Shown in pieces: positions 6,294 through 6,882 of a stretch of DNA of 6,882 bases. The stretch comes from CAYHZL01 sp964361075 (GTDB lineage: Bacteria; Bacteroidota; Ignavibacteria; UBA10030; UBA8401). How positions within the stretch are numbered: position 1 is the stretch's first letter; each line of letters starts with the position of its first letter. The stretch is taken from positions 1 through 6,882 of the forward strand of contig CAYHZL010000183.1 in assembly GCA_964361075.1 (NCBI GenBank). The letters run 5' to 3'. A model generated the notes under the pieces. It saw nothing but the letters and a program-made list of their open reading frames with translations. It was not told the origin of the DNA and searched no databases. A program made the position numbers and the translations under genes.

Positions 6294-6443
6294 GTAACTG
6301 CTCAGTGGTTTACAAAAATAGAACACAGATGACACAGAAATAACGGATTCGAACTGATGAAAAAGGAAATCGAATCCGTGTAAACCCGTTTCATCTGTAT
6401 CATCCGTGTTCTATTAACAAACCAACATGTGCTGAGTAGTTAC
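6294..6443. mobile_element. MITE-like element 2 (TIR family GTAACTACTCAGCG)
   Basis: The ends GTAACTGCTCAG (6294-6305) and CTGAGTAGTTAC (6432-6443) match as inverted repeats at 11 of 12 positions. A further inverted pair AATAGAACAC/GTGTTCTATT (6317-6326/6406-6415) and an inner pair CGGATTCGA/TCGAATCCG (6344-6352/6370-6378) make nearly the whole element one long imperfect palindrome. The interior is of the 'GAACACAGATGACACAGA' type seen as an intergenic repeat in many bacteria. TAAATT lies on each side if one base beyond each TIR is counted as element (6287-6292 and 6445-6450), a possible short target duplication, but the region is AT-rich so this is weak. No coding capacity is seen. Confidence 0.62.
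6313..6320 (-). promoter_or_regulatory. Possible Bacteroidota-type -7 box upstream of the phosphatase gene
   Basis: On the minus strand these bases read TATTTTTG, matching the Bacteroidota -7 consensus TAnnTTTG, and would start a transcript roughly 40-45 bases before the ATG at 6262. No good TTG -33 box is present at the right distance. The site lies inside mobile element 2, so this is a hypothesis only. Confidence 0.2.
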
Positions 6444-6495
6444 GTAAATTTAAGGTAACTAAATTCCATTCGATGTTCAATTCCCTTATTTTTTT

Positions 6496-6814
6496 GTAAC
6501 TACTTAGCGTGGCAAATTATAAATTCGTTCGCCGCGGCGAATCACCCTCTCTTTGCTTCTCCCCCTTTATGGGGAGAAAATTCCCTCCCCTGCGCGGTTT
6601 TTTGCGTCCCGCGCTTTCTGCGGGAAAAGGGGAGGGATAAAGGGCAATGCTGTCAACTTAAGGGAACACTTCGACTCCGTTCCGACAGTCATGCTGAGCG
6701 AATCCTGTTTTTTAGGATGAGTCGAAGCACTGTCGGAAAGTCGCTCAGTGTGACTATTTGCTAAGTTGACAGCATTGGGGATAAAGGGTGGGGTTGTTTT
6801 CGCTGAGCAATTAC
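6496..6814. mobile_element. MITE-like element 3, interrupted by a younger 133-bp element
   Basis: The ends GTAACTACTTAGCG (6496-6509) and CGCTGAGCAATTAC (6801-6814) match as inverted repeats at 11 of 14 positions. The interior is a string of hairpins: a perfect 14-bp palindrome TTCGCCGCGGCGAA (6528-6541); TTCTCCCC/GGGGAGAA (6557-6564/6571-6578); and TCCCTCCCCT/AGGGGAGGGA (6582-6591/6628-6637), which encloses GCGCGG/CCGCGC (6592-6597/6609-6614). An alternative stem, CCCGC/GCGGG, lies at 6608-6612/6620-6624. CACCCT (6543-6548) pairs with AGGGTG (6785-6790) across the whole interior. Removing the inserted element and one copy of its duplication leaves about 175 bp, close in size to elements 1 and 2. 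No convincing target duplication flanks element 3. With elements 2, 4 and 5 it accounts for most of the gene-free stretch 6263-6882. Confidence 0.6.
6645..6777. mobile_element. 133-bp MITE-like element 5 with 16-bp perfect TIRs and 11-bp flanking duplication
   Basis: CAATGCTGTCAACTTA (6645-6660) and TAAGTTGACAGCATTG (6762-6777) are perfect inverted copies. GGGATAAAGGG occurs directly outside both ends (6634-6644 and 6778-6788). Deleting the element and one copy restores GGAGGGATAAAGGGTGGGG, which continues the surrounding repeat without a break. This is the expected picture of a transposition into element 3. An 11-bp duplication is in the range made by IS4-type transposases, but that link is an inference and no transposase is present. 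The interior contains several inverted repeats in interleaved order and a sequence of the 'GTCATGCTGAGCGA' type common between bacterial genes. Confidence 0.75.
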
Positions 6815-6825
6815 ATTATTTTACG

Positions 6826-6882
6826 ACAACTACTCAGCGTTATTGTTGATTCAAAAAATCCCTCCGCCAAAAAGACGGCGGA
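6826..6882. mobile_element. MITE-like element 4, left end only (cut by the window edge)
   Basis: The end ACAACTACTCAGCG (6826-6839) belongs to the same terminal repeat family, with two mismatches at its outer edge. It begins 12 bases after element 3. Bases 6833-6862 are identical over 30 bp to the reverse complement of the right end of element 1 (2785-2814). The sequence then diverges into a different hairpin, TCCGCC/GGCGGA (6863-6868/6877-6882). The other end lies outside the window. Confidence 0.55.

Noticed and set aside
6294..6443. Integron attC site or cassette array
   Set aside because: The ends are GTAAC/GTTAC palindromes but lack proper RYYYAAC and GTTRRRY core sites with the attC box layout. 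There are no cassette genes and no integrase.
6496..6814. Target-site duplication for element 3
   Set aside because: Both flanks are T-rich (TTATTTT-like), but no exact copy sits directly against both ends, so I do not claim one.
6294..6882. CRISPR array
   Set aside because: The repeated ends are inverted, unevenly spaced and few. There are no direct repeats with uniform spacers and no cas genes.

Overview
This window is about 42% GC by eye and fits a bacterium of the Bacteroidota/Chlorobi/Ignavibacteria (FCB) side, probably one known from environmental genomes. That placement is an inference: it rests on the AT-rich leaders, the style of the housekeeping proteins, and palindromic intergenic repeats of types familiar from that side of the tree. 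No phage, CRISPR, tRNA or rRNA signal was seen.

Layout, left to right. Plus strand: the last 19 codons of an upstream gene, probably the C-terminal tail of NAD-dependent DNA ligase (to 62); a 179-residue protein resembling only the N-terminal Rossmann half of a GT9 heptosyltransferase (195-734); 15 bp later a STAS-domain anti-sigma-factor-antagonist-like protein (750-1082); a hairpin terminator (1086-1143); a 493-residue SSS-family sodium:solute symporter (1156-2637); a 220-bp gap holding a short inverted-repeat element; and murA with a TTG start (2858-4120). Minus strand, convergent with murA: an inositol-monophosphatase-family gene (6262 down to 5489), followed after 27 bp by a receiver-first histidine kinase (5461 down to 4352), ending at a clear terminator. 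The last ~590 bp carry no gene and consist almost wholly of repeats.

The genes are ordinary housekeeping and signalling genes: peptidoglycan precursor synthesis (MurA), sodium-coupled uptake, sugar/inositol phosphate hydrolysis, and two signalling proteins (STAS and a REC-kinase hybrid). They do not form one obvious pathway, and I see no coding system that looks new.

The unusual material is non-coding. Three complete elements of about 150-175 bp (one enlarged to 319 bp by a later insertion) and a fourth cut off by the window edge share a terminal inverted repeat close to GTAACTACTCAGCG, yet carry unrelated palindromic interiors. Inside the third sits a separate 133-bp element with perfect 16-bp terminal inverted repeats and a perfect 11-bp flanking duplication. 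This gives a readable order of insertion. These look like non-autonomous mobile elements (MITE-like); no transposase is encoded here.
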